From positions 1,612,001 through 1,676,000 of the forward strand of contig NZ_PHUJ01000003.1 of the NCBI RefSeq assembly GCF_002813375.1: a stretch of 64,000 nucleotides of DNA. Direction: 5' to 3'. Of this stretch, positions 1 through 9,536 are shown piece by piece (positions within the stretch are counted from its first letter, which is position 1; each line of letters begins with the position of its first letter). A program made the position numbers and the translations under genes. Origin of the DNA: Pseudonocardia alni (GTDB taxonomy: Bacteria > Actinomycetota > Actinomycetes > Mycobacteriales > Pseudonocardiaceae). Below the pieces are notes generated by a model. The model made no database searches and was not told the DNA's origin. It was given only the letters and a program-made list of their open reading frames with translations.

Positions 1-1
1 C

Positions 2-919
2 GTCGTCCCGTTCGGGCTCGGGACCGACGTCGGCGGCTCGGTCCGGCTGCCCGCGGCCTGGTGCGGCCTGACCGGGCTGAAGCCCACGGCCGGGGCGGTG
101 CCGCGCACCGGGGTGATGCCGCTGTCCTGGACCACCGAGACGGTCGGCCCGCTGGCCCGCGACGCCCGCACCGTCGGTCTGCTGTTCGGCCTGCTCCGCG
201 GCCCGGACGGCGTCGACCCCCGGGTGCCGCAGCTGCCGCCGCTGCCACCGACGACGGTGCCGGCCGACCTGCGCGGCCTGCGGGTCGCCCGTCCCGGCGG
301 CTACCTCACCGCGCTGTGCGACGCGGCCGTCCGGGCGGGCGTGGACCACCTCGTCGACGTCCTCACCGACGCCGGGGCCACCGTCGTGCCGGGCGAGATC
401 CCGTCGGCCGAGCAGGCGCTGCCCATCGGGTACCAGCTCGTGTTCACCGAGGCCGCCGCGGTGCACCGGGTCGACGCCGACCGCTGGGGCGACTACGACC
501 CGGTGACGGTGCGCCGGATCAGCCAGGGCATCACCACACCGGCCGCCGACCTCCTGCGGGCCCTGCAGTTCCGGGTGCAGCTGCAGGCCGAGCTGGACGC
601 CGTGTTCGCCGGGGCCGACCTGGTCGTCGTCCCCACCACGCCCGCGACCGCGCCGCGGCTGCCGGACTGCACGGTCGTCGTCGACGGGGAGCGGTACCCG
701 CTCTACGCGGCGCAGTCGCGCGCCACGATGCTCGGCAACCTCACCGGGGCGCCCGGGCTGGCCCTGCCGACCGGCCTCGCCCCCGACGGCTGCCCGGTCT
801 CGGCGCTGCTCATCGCCCGTCCGCACGACGAGATCACCGCGCTGCGGGTCGCCGCCCTGTTCCAGGAGCGCACCGACCACCACCGGCGCACCCCACCGGT
901 CGCCGACCGGATCACCTGA
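2..919 (+). CDS. Amidase (amidase-signature family), C-terminal part
   Basis: The gene enters from the left edge, so its N-terminus is outside the window. The first visible residues read VVPFGLGTDVGGSVRLPA and are followed by GLTGLKPT. This is the amidase-signature core with the GTDxGGS motif, whose serines form the Ser-cisSer-Lys machinery; the catalytic lysine should lie upstream. The rest (about 300 residues) has the family's usual C-terminal half, including a GNLTGAPGLALPTG segment. The family hydrolyses amide bonds. It lies 28 bp ahead of an MmgE/PrpD gene in the same direction and probably starts or continues a catabolic operon with the hydantoinase genes. The substrate cannot be read from the sequence. 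Confidence 0.93.
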   Translation, partial: VVPFGLGTDVGGSVRLPAAWCGLTGLKPTAGAVPRTGVMPLSWTTETVGPLARDARTVGLLFGLLRGPDGVDPRVPQLPPLPPTTVPADLRGLRVARPGGYLTALCDAAVRAGVDHLVDVLTDAGATVVPGEIPSAEQALPIGYQLVFTEAAAVHRVDADRWGDYDPVTVRRISQGITTPAADLLRALQFRVQLQAELDAVFAGADLVVVPTTPATAPRLPDCTVVVDGERYPLYAAQSRATMLGNLTGAPGLALPTGLAPDGCPVSALLIARPHDEITALRVAALFQERTDHHRRTPPVADRIT

Positions 920-947
920 CCGTCCCACTCCGACCCGGAGGTCACCG

Positions 948-2342
948 ATGACCACCATCCCGGCCCCGTCCACGACCACCTCGCTGTCCGCCACCGTCGG
1001 CGCGTTCGCGGCCCGCGCGACCCTCGACGACGTCCCCGCCGAGGTGCAGGAGCGGGCCCGCCACCTGATCCTCGACGCCGTCGGGCTGGCGTTCGCCTCG
1101 ACCGCGTACGGCTTCCCGGGGGTCGCCGTGGCGGCCCTGGCGTCCTTCGGGGGCGCGGGCGACCAGCCCGTGCTCGGCCTGCCCGACCGGCTCCCGGCCC
1201 GTGACGCCGCGATGCTCAACGGCGTGCTGATCCACGGCATGGACTTCGACGACACCCACATCCCGGCCGTCACCCACGTCTCCGCCGCGGCGCTGCCCGC
1301 TGCGCTCGCCGCGGCCGTCGCCCGCGGGGCGGACACCCGGACGCTGCTCCTGGCCTACGTGCTCGGTGTCGAGGTCTCGGCCCGGGTCGGTATCGGCGGC
1401 GCGGGCGGGTTCCACGACGTCGGGTTCCACCCCACCGCGGTGGCCGGGGCGTTCGGGTCCGCCGTCGCCGCCGGGAAGGTGGCGGGCCTGGACGCCGACG
1501 GTCTCGCGACGGCGCAGGGCGTCGTCGGCTCGATGAGCTCCGGGCTGCTGGAGTTCCTGGCCGACGGGGCCTGGACCAAGCGGCTGCACCCGGGCTGGGC
1601 CGCGATGTCCGGGCTCACCGCGGCCGGGTTCGCCGAGGCGGGCTGGAGCGGGCCGGGCGCGGTCTACGAGGGCCGGTTCGGCCTCTACAACTCCCACCTG
1701 GCCGGGCGCGAGACCCGGCCCGGCGCGGTCGGCGAGGGTCTGGGCGGAACCTGGGAGCTGATGCGGACCGCGGTCAAGCCGTACCCGATCTGCCACTTCA
1801 TCCACGCCTTCGCCGACGCCGCGCTGCTGCTGCGCCCCGAGATCGGCGACACCGCGATCACCGGGATCCGCTGCGCGATCCACCCGGTGCCCGGCAAGGT
1901 CGTGTGCGAGCCGGCGGAGGCCAAGTGGACCCCGCGCGACGAGTACGACGCCAAGTTCAGCCTCCCCTTCGTCGTCGCGACCACGCTGCTGCGCGGCCGC
2001 TTCGGGCTGACCGAGCTGTCCGACGCGGCACTCGCCGACCGCGCCGCGCTCGACCTCGCCCAGAAGGTGCGGGTCACCGACGACCCGGACAGCGCCTTCC
2101 CTGCCGCCTACTCCGGCGCGATCGAGATCGAGCTGGCCGACGGCCGGGTCCTGCGCCACCGCGAGCAGGTCAACCGCGGCCACGACGAGCGCCCGCTCAC
2201 CAACGACGACGTCGTCGCCAAGTTCCGGGAGACGATCGGCACGGTCGCCCCGGCCGCCGTCGCCGACCGGGTGCAGCGCGCGGTGCTGGGGCTCGGCGAC
2301 GACACCCCGGCCGTGGAGTTCGCCGAGGCCTGCCGTGGCTGA
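948..2342 (+). CDS. MmgE/PrpD family protein
   Basis: 464 aa, of the 2-methylcitrate dehydratase fold that also includes cis-aconitate decarboxylase and iminodisuccinate epimerase. The sequence shows the family's MDFDDTHIPAVTHVSA segment near residue 100 and the KPYPICHFIHAFADA segment near residue 280. A good ribosome site (GGAGG) precedes the ATG. The stop overlaps the next gene by 8 bp, indicating translational coupling. Because the neighbours are amidase and hydantoinase genes rather than prpB/prpC, a role in propionate metabolism is unlikely. A dehydratase, decarboxylase or epimerase acting on a dicarboxylate-like intermediate is more plausible (inference). Confidence 0.92.
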   Translation: MTTIPAPSTTTSLSATVGAFAARATLDDVPAEVQERARHLILDAVGLAFASTAYGFPGVAVAALASFGGAGDQPVLGLPDRLPARDAAMLNGVLIHGMDFDDTHIPAVTHVSAAALPAALAAAVARGADTRTLLLAYVLGVEVSARVGIGGAGGFHDVGFHPTAVAGAFGSAVAAGKVAGLDADGLATAQGVVGSMSSGLLEFLADGAWTKRLHPGWAAMSGLTAAGFAEAGWSGPGAVYEGRFGLYNSHLAGRETRPGAVGEGLGGTWELMRTAVKPYPICHFIHAFADAALLLRPEIGDTAITGIRCAIHPVPGKVVCEPAEAKWTPRDEYDAKFSLPFVVATTLLRGRFGLTELSDAALADRAALDLAQKVRVTDDPDSAFPAAYSGAIEIELADGRVLRHREQVNRGHDERPLTNDDVVAKFRETIGTVAPAAVADRVQRAVLGLGDDTPAVEFAEACRG

Positions 2343-3402
2343 CCGCCCGGTGCGGGTGGGGGTGTTCCTGACCCACCAGCAGCCCGCCGGGCGGGACCCG
2401 CTGCTCGCGCTGGCCGAGCAGCTGTCGCTGGTCCGCACCGCCCGCGACGGCGGCCTGGACTCGGTGTTCGCCGGTCAGCACCACCTGCCGGAGTCGTTCT
2501 CGCACATCCAGCCGCTGCCCTGGCTGGCCCGGCTGGCCGCCGAGGCCGGTGACATGCGGATCGGCACCGGCATCCACCTGCTGGCCCTGCACAACCCGGT
2601 CGACACCGCCGAGAGCTTCGCCGGCCTCGACGTCGTGACCGGCGGGCGCTCGGTGTTCGGGGTGGGGCTGGGCTACCGCGAGGTCGAGTACGCCGCGTTC
2701 GGGATCCCGCCCGGGGACAAGGTCCGCCGGTTCACCGAGAACCTGCGGATCGTCCGCGCACTGTGGACCGGGGATCCGGTGCACGCCGACGTGGACTGGT
2801 GCCGCCTCGACGGGGTCCGCGCCACCACGCTCCCGGCGGCCGTGCCGCCGGTCTGGATGGCCGCGAACTCCGACGGCGCGGTCCGTCGCGCCGCCCGGCT
2901 CGCCGACACCTGGATGATCAACCCGCACGCGACCGCGGCGACCGTGCGCCGTCAGCTGGACCTGTTCCACACCGAGCGGGCCGCCGCCGGGCGCGGTCCG
3001 CTGCCCGAGCTGCCGCTGATGCGCGAGATCTACTGCGCGCCCACCCGGGAGCGGGCCGTCGAGCTGGCCCGGCCGTACCTCGCCGGGAAGTACGAGGTGT
3101 ACGCGGACTGGGGCCAGGACCGGGTGCTGCCCGGCGCCGAGACCTTCCGCACCGGCTACGACGCGCTGGCCCTCGACCGGTTCGTCGTCGGGACCCCGGA
3201 GGACTGCCTGGCCGCGCTGCTGCCCTGGCGCGACGAGGTCGGCGTCGACCACTTCGTGCTCCGGACCGACTGGGCGGGCATGCCGGTCGAGGACGCCCGC
3301 GCCTCCCTGGACCTGCTCGCCCGCGAGGTGGCACCGGTGCTGCGTGCCGCCCCCGCCACGACCTCCCGACCGCACCCCCGACCCGAGGAGACCGGCCTGT
3401 GA
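2335..3402 (+). CDS. LLM-class flavin-dependent oxidoreductase
   Basis: 355 aa, a bacterial luciferase-like (TIM barrel) FMN or F420 oxidoreductase. Typical segments are GLDSVFAGQHHLPES near residue 40, RIGTGIHLLALHNPV near 85 and GRSVFGVGLGYREVEY near 105. The start is a GTG overlapping the previous stop by 8 bp, and the TGA overlaps the GTG of the next gene. It is therefore the third member of a strictly coupled operon. In other pathways members of this family oxidise and open N-heterocycles (RutA acting on uracil). Beside an amidase and a hydantoinase this suggests oxidation of a cyclic amide, but that is inference. Confidence 0.92.
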   Translation: MADRPVRVGVFLTHQQPAGRDPLLALAEQLSLVRTARDGGLDSVFAGQHHLPESFSHIQPLPWLARLAAEAGDMRIGTGIHLLALHNPVDTAESFAGLDVVTGGRSVFGVGLGYREVEYAAFGIPPGDKVRRFTENLRIVRALWTGDPVHADVDWCRLDGVRATTLPAAVPPVWMAANSDGAVRRAARLADTWMINPHATAATVRRQLDLFHTERAAAGRGPLPELPLMREIYCAPTRERAVELARPYLAGKYEVYADWGQDRVLPGAETFRTGYDALALDRFVVGTPEDCLAALLPWRDEVGVDHFVLRTDWAGMPVEDARASLDLLAREVAPVLRAAPATTSRPHPRPEETGL

Positions 3403-5510
3403 AACGAGTGGGAGTCGACGTCGGTGGGACGTTCACCGACATCATGTACTGCGACGACGACGGCGGGGTGGCCGTGCACAAGGTGCCCTCCACCCCGCAC
3501 GACCCGTCGGTCGCCACCGTCGACGGTGTCCGGGAGCTCTGCGCCCGGCTCGGCGTCGACCCGGCCGAGCTGGACCAGTTCCTGCACGGCACCACGGTGG
3601 CCACGAACATCGTCCTGGAGCACGACGGTTCCGAGGTCGGCCTCATCACCACCGAGGGCTTCCGCGACATCCTGCACATCGCGCGGAAGAAGCGGCCGCT
3701 CAACTACTCCTCCTACCAGGACCTGCCCTGGCAGAAGTGGCAGCTCGTACGGCGCCGCCACCGCCGTGTCGTCCCGGAGCGGGTGAACGCCGCCGGTGAG
3801 GTCCTCGTGCCGCTCGACGAGGACGCGACGCGCGAGCAGGTCCGGCTCCTGCGTGACGCCGGGGTCACCGCGGTCGCGGTGTGCTTCCTGCACTCCTACC
3901 GCAACCCGGCGCACGAGCAGGCGGTCAAGCGCATCCTCGCCGAGGAGGCGCCGGAGGTGTTCGTCTCGCTGTCCAGCGAGGTGGCACCGCAGTACCGCGA
4001 GTACGAGCGGTTCTCCACCACGGCGCTCAACGCCTTCGTCGGCCCGAAGGTGTCGGGCTACATCGACCGGCTCGCGACGACCGTCCGCGACGCCGGCGTG
4101 CGCGGTGACGTCGGGCTGATGACCTCGGCCGGTGGCCTGGTGACCGCGCGGCGCGCGGCCGAGAACCCGGTCCTGCTGCTCACCAGCGGTGTGGTCGCGG
4201 GGCTGCTCGGCGGCTGCGCGATCGGCAAGGCGTCCGGATACCCGAGCGTGATCACCCTCGACGTCGGCGGGACCTCCGCGGACGTCGGCGTCGCACCGGA
4301 CGGCGGGCTGCGGATGAAGCACCTGCTCGACACCCGGATCGGCGACTACCACGCGATGGTCCCGATGGCCGAGGTCGACACCATCGGCGCCGGGGGTGGC
4401 TCGATCGCCTTCGTCGACGAGGGCGGGATGTTCCGGGTCGGCCCGCGCAGTGCCGGGGCCACCCCCGGTCCCGCCTGCTACGCCCGCGGCGGCACCGAGC
4501 CGACCAGCACCGACGCCATGGTCGCGCTCGGCTGGCTGCGCGAGGACAGCTTCCTGTCCGGGTCGATGCGGATCGAGCCGCAGCTGGCGGCCAAGGCCAT
4601 CGGCGAGCACGTCGCCGACCGACTCGGCACCTCGGTGCACGCGGCCGCGATCGGGATCTTCCGGATCGCCGCGCACGCGATGACCGAGGCGATCAGCCTG
4701 CACTCGGTCCGCAAGGGCTACGACCCGCGCGAGTTCTCGCTGGTCGCCGAGGGCGGCGCCGGCCCCCTGTACGCCTGGCACATCGCCGACCAGCTCGGCA
4801 TCCCGCGGGTGGTCGTCCCGCACCACCCGGGCATCGCCTCGGCGATGGGTCTGCTCGCCACCGACATCCGCTCGGAGATCCCGGCGACGGTGTGGACCTC
4901 GACCGACGACCCGGACCTGGAGCGGATCACCGCCGAGTTCGACCGGCTCGCCGGCCAGGCCGTCGAGCAGCTCGGCGCCGACGGCCTCGACCCGGCCGAC
5001 GTGCTCGTGGAACGCAGCCTGGACTGCCGCTACCTCGGCCAGGGCTACGAGCTGCGGGTCCCCGCCCCGGACGGCCCGATCGACGACGACTGGATCGCCC
5101 GGGCCTCGCGCACCTTCCACGAGGTGCACGAGCGGACCTACTCCCAGCGCTTCGACGACAAGCCGGTGCACATCGTCAACGTCCGCGTCACCGCCGTCGG
5201 CCGGGTCGGCGAGGTCCCCCTCGCCGAGGTCGAGGGCGGCGGACCCGACCCGTCGGCGGCCGTGCGGACCACGGTCGAGGCGATCTTCTGGGACTCGTCC
5301 GGGACGGCGGGCGCCGTGCCCACCACCGTCTACGACCGGGACCGGCTGCGCGCGGGGAACGTCGTCGACGGCCCGGCGATCATCGAGCAGTTCGACTCGA
5401 CGACGATCGTCGGCCCCGGCCAGCGCGCCGTCGTCGACCGGGTCGGCCATCTCGTCATCTCGACCGGGGCCGCCCGGGAGGACCAGCAGACCGGAGGAGA
5501 CCCGCGATGA
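3399..5510 (+). CDS. Hydantoinase/oxoprolinase family protein, subunit A
   Basis: 703 aa. The start GTG at 3399 overlaps the preceding TGA, and the protein begins with VGVDVGGTFTDIMY, the actin-like ATP-binding phosphate loop of HyuA/oxoprolinase/acetone-carboxylase subunits. A second nucleotide-binding motif, DVGGTSADVGV, lies near residue 290, and EGGAGPLYA lies near 450. HyuA proteins activate a cyclic amide carbonyl with ATP for hydrolysis and work with a HyuB partner, which is the next gene and overlaps by ATGA. Candidates for the substrate class include N-methylhydantoin, 5-oxoproline, caprolactam and related lactams. The sequence alone does not choose between them. Confidence 0.95.
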   Translation: MKRVGVDVGGTFTDIMYCDDDGGVAVHKVPSTPHDPSVATVDGVRELCARLGVDPAELDQFLHGTTVATNIVLEHDGSEVGLITTEGFRDILHIARKKRPLNYSSYQDLPWQKWQLVRRRHRRVVPERVNAAGEVLVPLDEDATREQVRLLRDAGVTAVAVCFLHSYRNPAHEQAVKRILAEEAPEVFVSLSSEVAPQYREYERFSTTALNAFVGPKVSGYIDRLATTVRDAGVRGDVGLMTSAGGLVTARRAAENPVLLLTSGVVAGLLGGCAIGKASGYPSVITLDVGGTSADVGVAPDGGLRMKHLLDTRIGDYHAMVPMAEVDTIGAGGGSIAFVDEGGMFRVGPRSAGATPGPACYARGGTEPTSTDAMVALGWLREDSFLSGSMRIEPQLAAKAIGEHVADRLGTSVHAAAIGIFRIAAHAMTEAISLHSVRKGYDPREFSLVAEGGAGPLYAWHIADQLGIPRVVVPHHPGIASAMGLLATDIRSEIPATVWTSTDDPDLERITAEFDRLAGQAVEQLGADGLDPADVLVERSLDCRYLGQGYELRVPAPDGPIDDDWIARASRTFHEVHERTYSQRFDDKPVHIVNVRVTAVGRVGEVPLAEVEGGGPDPSAAVRTTVEAIFWDSSGTAGAVPTTVYDRDRLRAGNVVDGPAIIEQFDSTTIVGPGQRAVVDRVGHLVISTGAAREDQQTGGDPR

Positions 5511-7315
5511 CCGCTCTGGACCCCCGCGGGGTGTCGCTGGCCGGGACCGCGCCCGGCACCCACACGACCGTCGAGGTCGACCCGATCACGCTGCGGGTGA
5601 TCGGCGGCGCACTGAACTCCATCGCCAAGGAGATGGCGCAGATCCTCTACCGGATGGCCTACTCCAGCCTCATCCGCGAGTCCGAGGACCTCGGGGCCGG
5701 CATCTTCGACGTCAACGGCCGCGAGCTGTGCGAGTCCGACTCGACGCCGATGCACTGCGGCTCGATCCCCGCCTACATCCGCGGCATCGACCGGAGGCTG
5801 GCCGGCACCTACCGGCCGGGCGACGTCGTCCTGCACAACCACCCGTACCACGGCGCGGCGCACAGCCCGGACTACGGCGTCGTCATCCCGATCTTCTTCG
5901 GCGGCGTGCACGTCGGGTTCGCCGGCTGCACCGGGCACGTGTCCGACGTCGGCGGCAACTTCCCCGGCCTGTGCATGGACGTCGTCGACGTCTGGGCCGA
6001 GGGCAAGCTGCTGGACTCGGCGAAGATCTACGACGGCGGCGTCCGCAACGACGCGCTGATCCAGCACGTCCTGGACAACGTCCGCACCCCGGAGCAGAAC
6101 CTCGGCGACCTGGAGGCGCTGATCGCCTGCGCCCGGCTCGGCGAGCGCCGGTTCACCGAGCTGCTGGAGCGCTACGGCCTCGACGTCGTGATGTCGGCGG
6201 CCGACCGGTGGATGGACTACAGCGAGGAGATGCTGCGCCGCCGGATCCGGCAGGTGCCCGACGGCGAGTACGCCGCGCCGGTGTCCTACCTCGACGACGA
6301 CGGCAAGAACCGCGACGTGCCGCTCGCCGTCGCCGTCACGGTGCGGGTCGAGGGCGACGAGGTCGTCGTCGACCTGACCGGGTCGAACCCGCAGGTCCCG
6401 ACGGCGTTCAACGTCCCCTTCGAGGGGTCGGTGCTCCCGACCGTCGCCTCGGCGATCCGGACGCTGCTGCTCGACGAGGCGCTGACCGAGGAGTTCGTGC
6501 CGCAGAACGACGGCTGCTTCCGCCCCGCGAAGGCCTACGCGCCCGAGGGCACGCTGTTCAACCCGGACTTCCCGGCGTCGTGTTTCGCCCGGTTCTCCCA
6601 GATCAACCGGGTCTTCGACTCGATCAACCTGGCGCTGGCCGACGTGCTGCCCGATCGTGCGGTCGCCGGGTCCTCGGCGGCGCTCTGCGCGATCGCCTAC
6701 TCCGGGCTGGCCCCGGACGGGCAGTCCTACTGGGTCTACATCGAGATCAACGAGGGGTCCTACGGCGGGCGCAACGGCAAGGACGGCCTCGACTGCGTCG
6801 ACTCGCTGATGGCCAACACCCGCAACAACCCCATCGAGGAGGTCGAGCTCAACCACGCGATGCTCGCCGAGCGCTACGAGCTGCGTGACGAGCCCCCGGC
6901 CCCCGGCCGGTGGCGCGGCGGGGTCGGCAGCGTGCGGCAGTGGCGCATGCTCACCGACACCTTCATGGGGACCGAGGCCGACAACCGCACGGACCCGCCC
7001 CGGGGCCTCGCCGGCGGGCACGACGGTCTGCCCGGGTCGTTCGTCCGGAACGCGGGCACCGACCGCGAGGAGGTCCTGTACTCCAAGGTGACCCAGGAGC
7101 GGTGCGCGGACGGGGACACCCTGGAGATCCGGCTGCCCTCCGGCGGCGGCTACGGCGACCCGTTCGAGCGGGACCCCGCCGCGGTCCTCGACGACGTGCT
7201 CGACGACTACCTGTCCGCCGACGACGCCCGCACCCACTACGGCGTGGTGGTCGACGTGGCGGCGGGCACCCTCGACCGGGAGGCCTCGACCCGGCTGCGC
7301 GCGGCGGCCCGGTGA
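5507..7315 (+). CDS. Hydantoinase B/oxoprolinase family protein
   Basis: 602 aa, partner of the HyuA-type protein immediately upstream (ATGA overlap). It contains the HyuB landmarks EDLGAGIFDVNGRELCES near residue 60 and GDVVLHNHPYHGAAHSPDY near 105, both associated with metal binding and catalysis in this family. The C-terminus carries the LPSGGGYGDP element. HyuA and HyuB together form ATP-dependent hydrolases of cyclic amides. It is the last gene of the + operon; a strong hairpin follows five bases after the stop. Confidence 0.95.
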   Translation: MTALDPRGVSLAGTAPGTHTTVEVDPITLRVIGGALNSIAKEMAQILYRMAYSSLIRESEDLGAGIFDVNGRELCESDSTPMHCGSIPAYIRGIDRRLAGTYRPGDVVLHNHPYHGAAHSPDYGVVIPIFFGGVHVGFAGCTGHVSDVGGNFPGLCMDVVDVWAEGKLLDSAKIYDGGVRNDALIQHVLDNVRTPEQNLGDLEALIACARLGERRFTELLERYGLDVVMSAADRWMDYSEEMLRRRIRQVPDGEYAAPVSYLDDDGKNRDVPLAVAVTVRVEGDEVVVDLTGSNPQVPTAFNVPFEGSVLPTVASAIRTLLLDEALTEEFVPQNDGCFRPAKAYAPEGTLFNPDFPASCFARFSQINRVFDSINLALADVLPDRAVAGSSAALCAIAYSGLAPDGQSYWVYIEINEGSYGGRNGKDGLDCVDSLMANTRNNPIEEVELNHAMLAERYELRDEPPAPGRWRGGVGSVRQWRMLTDTFMGTEADNRTDPPRGLAGGHDGLPGSFVRNAGTDREEVLYSKVTQERCADGDTLEIRLPSGGGYGDPFERDPAAVLDDVLDDYLSADDARTHYGVVVDVAAGTLDREASTRLRAAAR

Positions 7316-7320
7316 CACCA

Positions 7321-7352
7321 GGGCGGGCCCCGGCCGGCACCGGGGCCCGCCC
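7321..7352. terminator. Bidirectional hairpin terminator between convergent genes
   Basis: A perfect 13-bp stem (GGGCGGGCCCCGG at 7321-7333 against CCGGGGCCCGCCC at 7340-7352) with a 6-nt loop lies in the 48-bp gap between the convergent HyuB and CitE-like genes. There is no U tract, as is usual in high-GC actinobacteria. Confidence 0.75.
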
Positions 7353-7363
7353 GCGTACCCGGG

Positions 7364-8185
7364 TCAGCGCACCGGGACGGGCCGCCCGGCCCGGTGCAGC
7401 AGCGCGACCGCGCGGTCGACGACCGGCTTGTCGACCAGCGCCCCGTCCAGCACGGCGACGGCGCCGGTCTCCGCGGCCGCGACGACCCGGTCCGCCCACG
7501 CCAGCTCCTCCGCCGAGGGGCGGAAGGCGGCGGCGACACCGGGGACCTGGGCGGGATGGATGCACAGCTTCGCGGTGAGGCCGAGGGCGAGCGCCGCGGC
7601 GCTGTCGGCGGCCAGCCGGGCGTCGTCGCGGACGGCGGTCGTGACCCCGTCGACCGGTGCTGTGACCCCGGCGGCGCGGGCGGCCAGTACGAGCTCGCAG
7701 CGGGTGTGGCGCAGTGCGACGTCGTCGAGGTGGTCGACGCCGATGTCCACCGCGAGGTCGACGCTGCCGAAGGCGGGACGCACGACGCCGGGGGCGGCGC
7801 AGATCTCCTCGGCCCGGCGGACCCCGAGCGCGGTCTCGACGACGGGCACGACCGGGGTGCCCGGCGGCAGCCGGTCCGCCAGCGCGGCGAGCTCCGCGCC
7901 GGTCTCGGCCTTGGGCAGCACCACCGGACAGCCGAGTGCGGCGACCACGGCGACGTCGTCGTCGAACCAGGGTGTGCCGGTGCCGTTCACCCGCACCGCG
8001 GCCCGGCCGCCGGCGGCCAGCCACTCCCGGACCTGCTCCCGCGCGGCGGTCTTGCCCTCGGGCGCGACGGCGTCCTCGAGATCGACGATCACGACGTCGG
8101 CACCGCTGGCGACCGCCTTGTCGTAGCGGTCCGGGCGGGAGCCGGGGACGAAGAGGAAGGTGGTCGCGGCATCGATGGCGAGCAT
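7364..8185 (-). CDS. HpcH/HpaI aldolase / citrate lyase beta-subunit-like protein
   Basis: 273 aa. The TIM-barrel CitE family is shown by FVPGSRPDRYDKA near the N-terminus, VDLEDAVAPEGK near residue 35 (Mg-binding Asp/Glu), LPKAET near 90, VVPVVETALGV near 110 and KLCIHPAQ near 205. Relatives cleave citryl-CoA, malyl-CoA or methylmalyl-CoA. It is transcribed away from the TRAP transporter genes, and the 274-bp promoter region between them carries two similar operator-like sites, so co-regulation is likely. It may cleave a CoA ester made further down the hydantoinase pathway (inference). Confidence 0.9.
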   Translation of the reverse strand: MLAIDAATTFLFVPGSRPDRYDKAVASGADVVIVDLEDAVAPEGKTAAREQVREWLAAGGRAAVRVNGTGTPWFDDDVAVVAALGCPVVLPKAETGAELAALADRLPPGTPVVPVVETALGVRRAEEICAAPGVVRPAFGSVDLAVDIGVDHLDDVALRHTRCELVLAARAAGVTAPVDGVTTAVRDDARLAADSAAALALGLTAKLCIHPAQVPGVAAAFRPSAEELAWADRVVAAAETGAVAVLDGALVDKPVVDRAVALLHRAGRPVPVR

Positions 8186-8197
8186 CGGTCCATCGTT

Positions 8198-8277
8198 AAT
8201 GTCTGATGTTTAGCTGTCAACGCTGAAACCCGCGCTTCGCGCTCTCCAGGGTATCGCAGAGAAAACATCTGATGATT
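8198..8277. promoter_or_regulatory. Pair of operator-like sites in the CitE/TRAP divergent promoter
   Basis: AATGTCTGATGTTT (8198-8211) and, inverted, AAACATCTGATGATT (8263-8277) share the core AAACATC-TGA and face one another 51 bp apart. The first lies 13 bp upstream of the CitE-like ATG. The TGTCTGAT-type core resembles FCD-class GntR operators; this is a resemblance, not a demonstrated site. No GntR gene is present in the window. A GCGC-TTC-GCGC hairpin lies between them. Confidence 0.5.
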
Positions 8278-8459
8278 GCTTGAAACGACAGCCGGCGCCG
8301 TGCGACGCTCCCTGTGACGCCCCACACGGTCCGCCCCCGGGCCGTGCCACCCCGACCGGTCGCCGACGCCCGGCCGGTGTCGTGGCCGCGCCCGCCCCCG
8401 CGTGCGCGGCGCGGCGCCGTTCCCGCGAGGCCCGCCCGGGACGACGCCGAGAGGAACCG

Positions 8460-9536
8460 ATGAGGACGCTGGGCAAGGGAGCCGGGCTGACGACCTGCCT
8501 CGTCGCCGCGGTCGCGCTGCTGACCGCCTGCACACCCGCACGGGAGGCACCGCCCGACGGGGTCCGGACCCTCGTGGTCGCCGATTCCTACCCGGTGTCC
8601 CACCCCGCGTCCCGGGACGGGATCGTCCACTTCACCGACCGGGTCCGCGAGCTCACCGGCGGCGCCCTGGACGTCGAGTACTACCCGTCCGAGCAGCTGG
8701 GCAAGTCCACCGACTACGTCAAGCTCGTCGCGAGCCGCGCCGTGGACATCGGGGTCGTGTCGCCGCCCTACCTGTCCGACAAGCTCCCCCTGTCCAACGT
8801 CGGCGACCTGCCGGGCCTCAGCACGGATTCGTGCACCACCGCCCGCGCGGTCGGCGAGCTCACCCGGGAGGGCGGGTTGCTGCACCGCGAGGAGTTCGCG
8901 CCCCGCGGGCTGCGGACGCTGTTCGTCGGCGTCGTCCCGCAGTACGAGCTGTTCACCAACGGCCCGGTGACCGACCCGGCGCAGCTCCCCGGCCTGCTCA
9001 CCCGCTCCCCCGGCGGTGTCGTCGACCAGACGCTGCGCACCCTGGGCGCCACCCCGGTCTCCATCGCCGGACCCGAGGTCTACGAGGCGATGTCGCGCGG
9101 CACCGTCGACGCGATGACCCTCCCGCCGATGAGCGCGGTCCCCTTCCGACTCGACGAGGTCGCCTCGCACGCCACCGAGGGCGCCCCGCTCGGCGGCTTC
9201 ACCCTCACCTTCGCCATCTCCGAGGCGCTGTGGCGGGAGCTGCCCGAGGCCCACCGCGACGCCATGACCCGGGCGGGCGAGGAGACCTCCCGGCACCTCT
9301 GCGCGGTGATGGACGAGCAGACGACGCAGGCCCGGTCGACCCTCGAGGACGGGGGCATGACCTTCACCGCGCTGACCGCCGCCCAGCAGCAGCGCTGGCA
9401 GGACGCGGTCGCCTCGGTGCGCGCCGACTGGGCCGCGGACATGGAGGCCCGCGGGCGACCCGGCCGCGCCGCGCTGGACGCGATGGAGGCGGCGCTCGAC
9501 CGGGCCCGCGACGAGACCCCGGAGGCCGCACGATGA
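8460..9536 (+). CDS. TRAP transporter substrate-binding lipoprotein (DctP family)
   Basis: 358 aa. The ATG follows a GAGGA ribosome site. Residues 1-22 are a signal peptide ending in LLTAC, a lipobox, so the protein is expected to be anchored outside the membrane. The mature part shows the DctP pattern: YPSEQLGKSTDYVKLVASRAVDIGVVSPPYLS, then a ligand-contact region near VYEAMSRGTVDAMTLPP, where an Arg-to-ligand salt bridge is usual. It captures an organic acid and delivers it to the QM membrane subunits, whose genes follow with ATGA overlaps. Confidence 0.93.
   Translation: MRTLGKGAGLTTCLVAAVALLTACTPAREAPPDGVRTLVVADSYPVSHPASRDGIVHFTDRVRELTGGALDVEYYPSEQLGKSTDYVKLVASRAVDIGVVSPPYLSDKLPLSNVGDLPGLSTDSCTTARAVGELTREGGLLHREEFAPRGLRTLFVGVVPQYELFTNGPVTDPAQLPGLLTRSPGGVVDQTLRTLGATPVSIAGPEVYEAMSRGTVDAMTLPPMSAVPFRLDEVASHATEGAPLGGFTLTFAISEALWRELPEAHRDAMTRAGEETSRHLCAVMDEQTTQARSTLEDGGMTFTALTAAQQQRWQDAVASVRADWAADMEARGRPGRAALDAMEAALDRARDETPEAAR

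Noticed and set aside
942..5450. Long minus-strand frames opposite the PrpD, LLM and hydantoinase genes
   Set aside because: They are mirror frames typical of GC-rich DNA: Arg/Gly/Pro/His-rich products without domains, while the + frames carry clear motifs.
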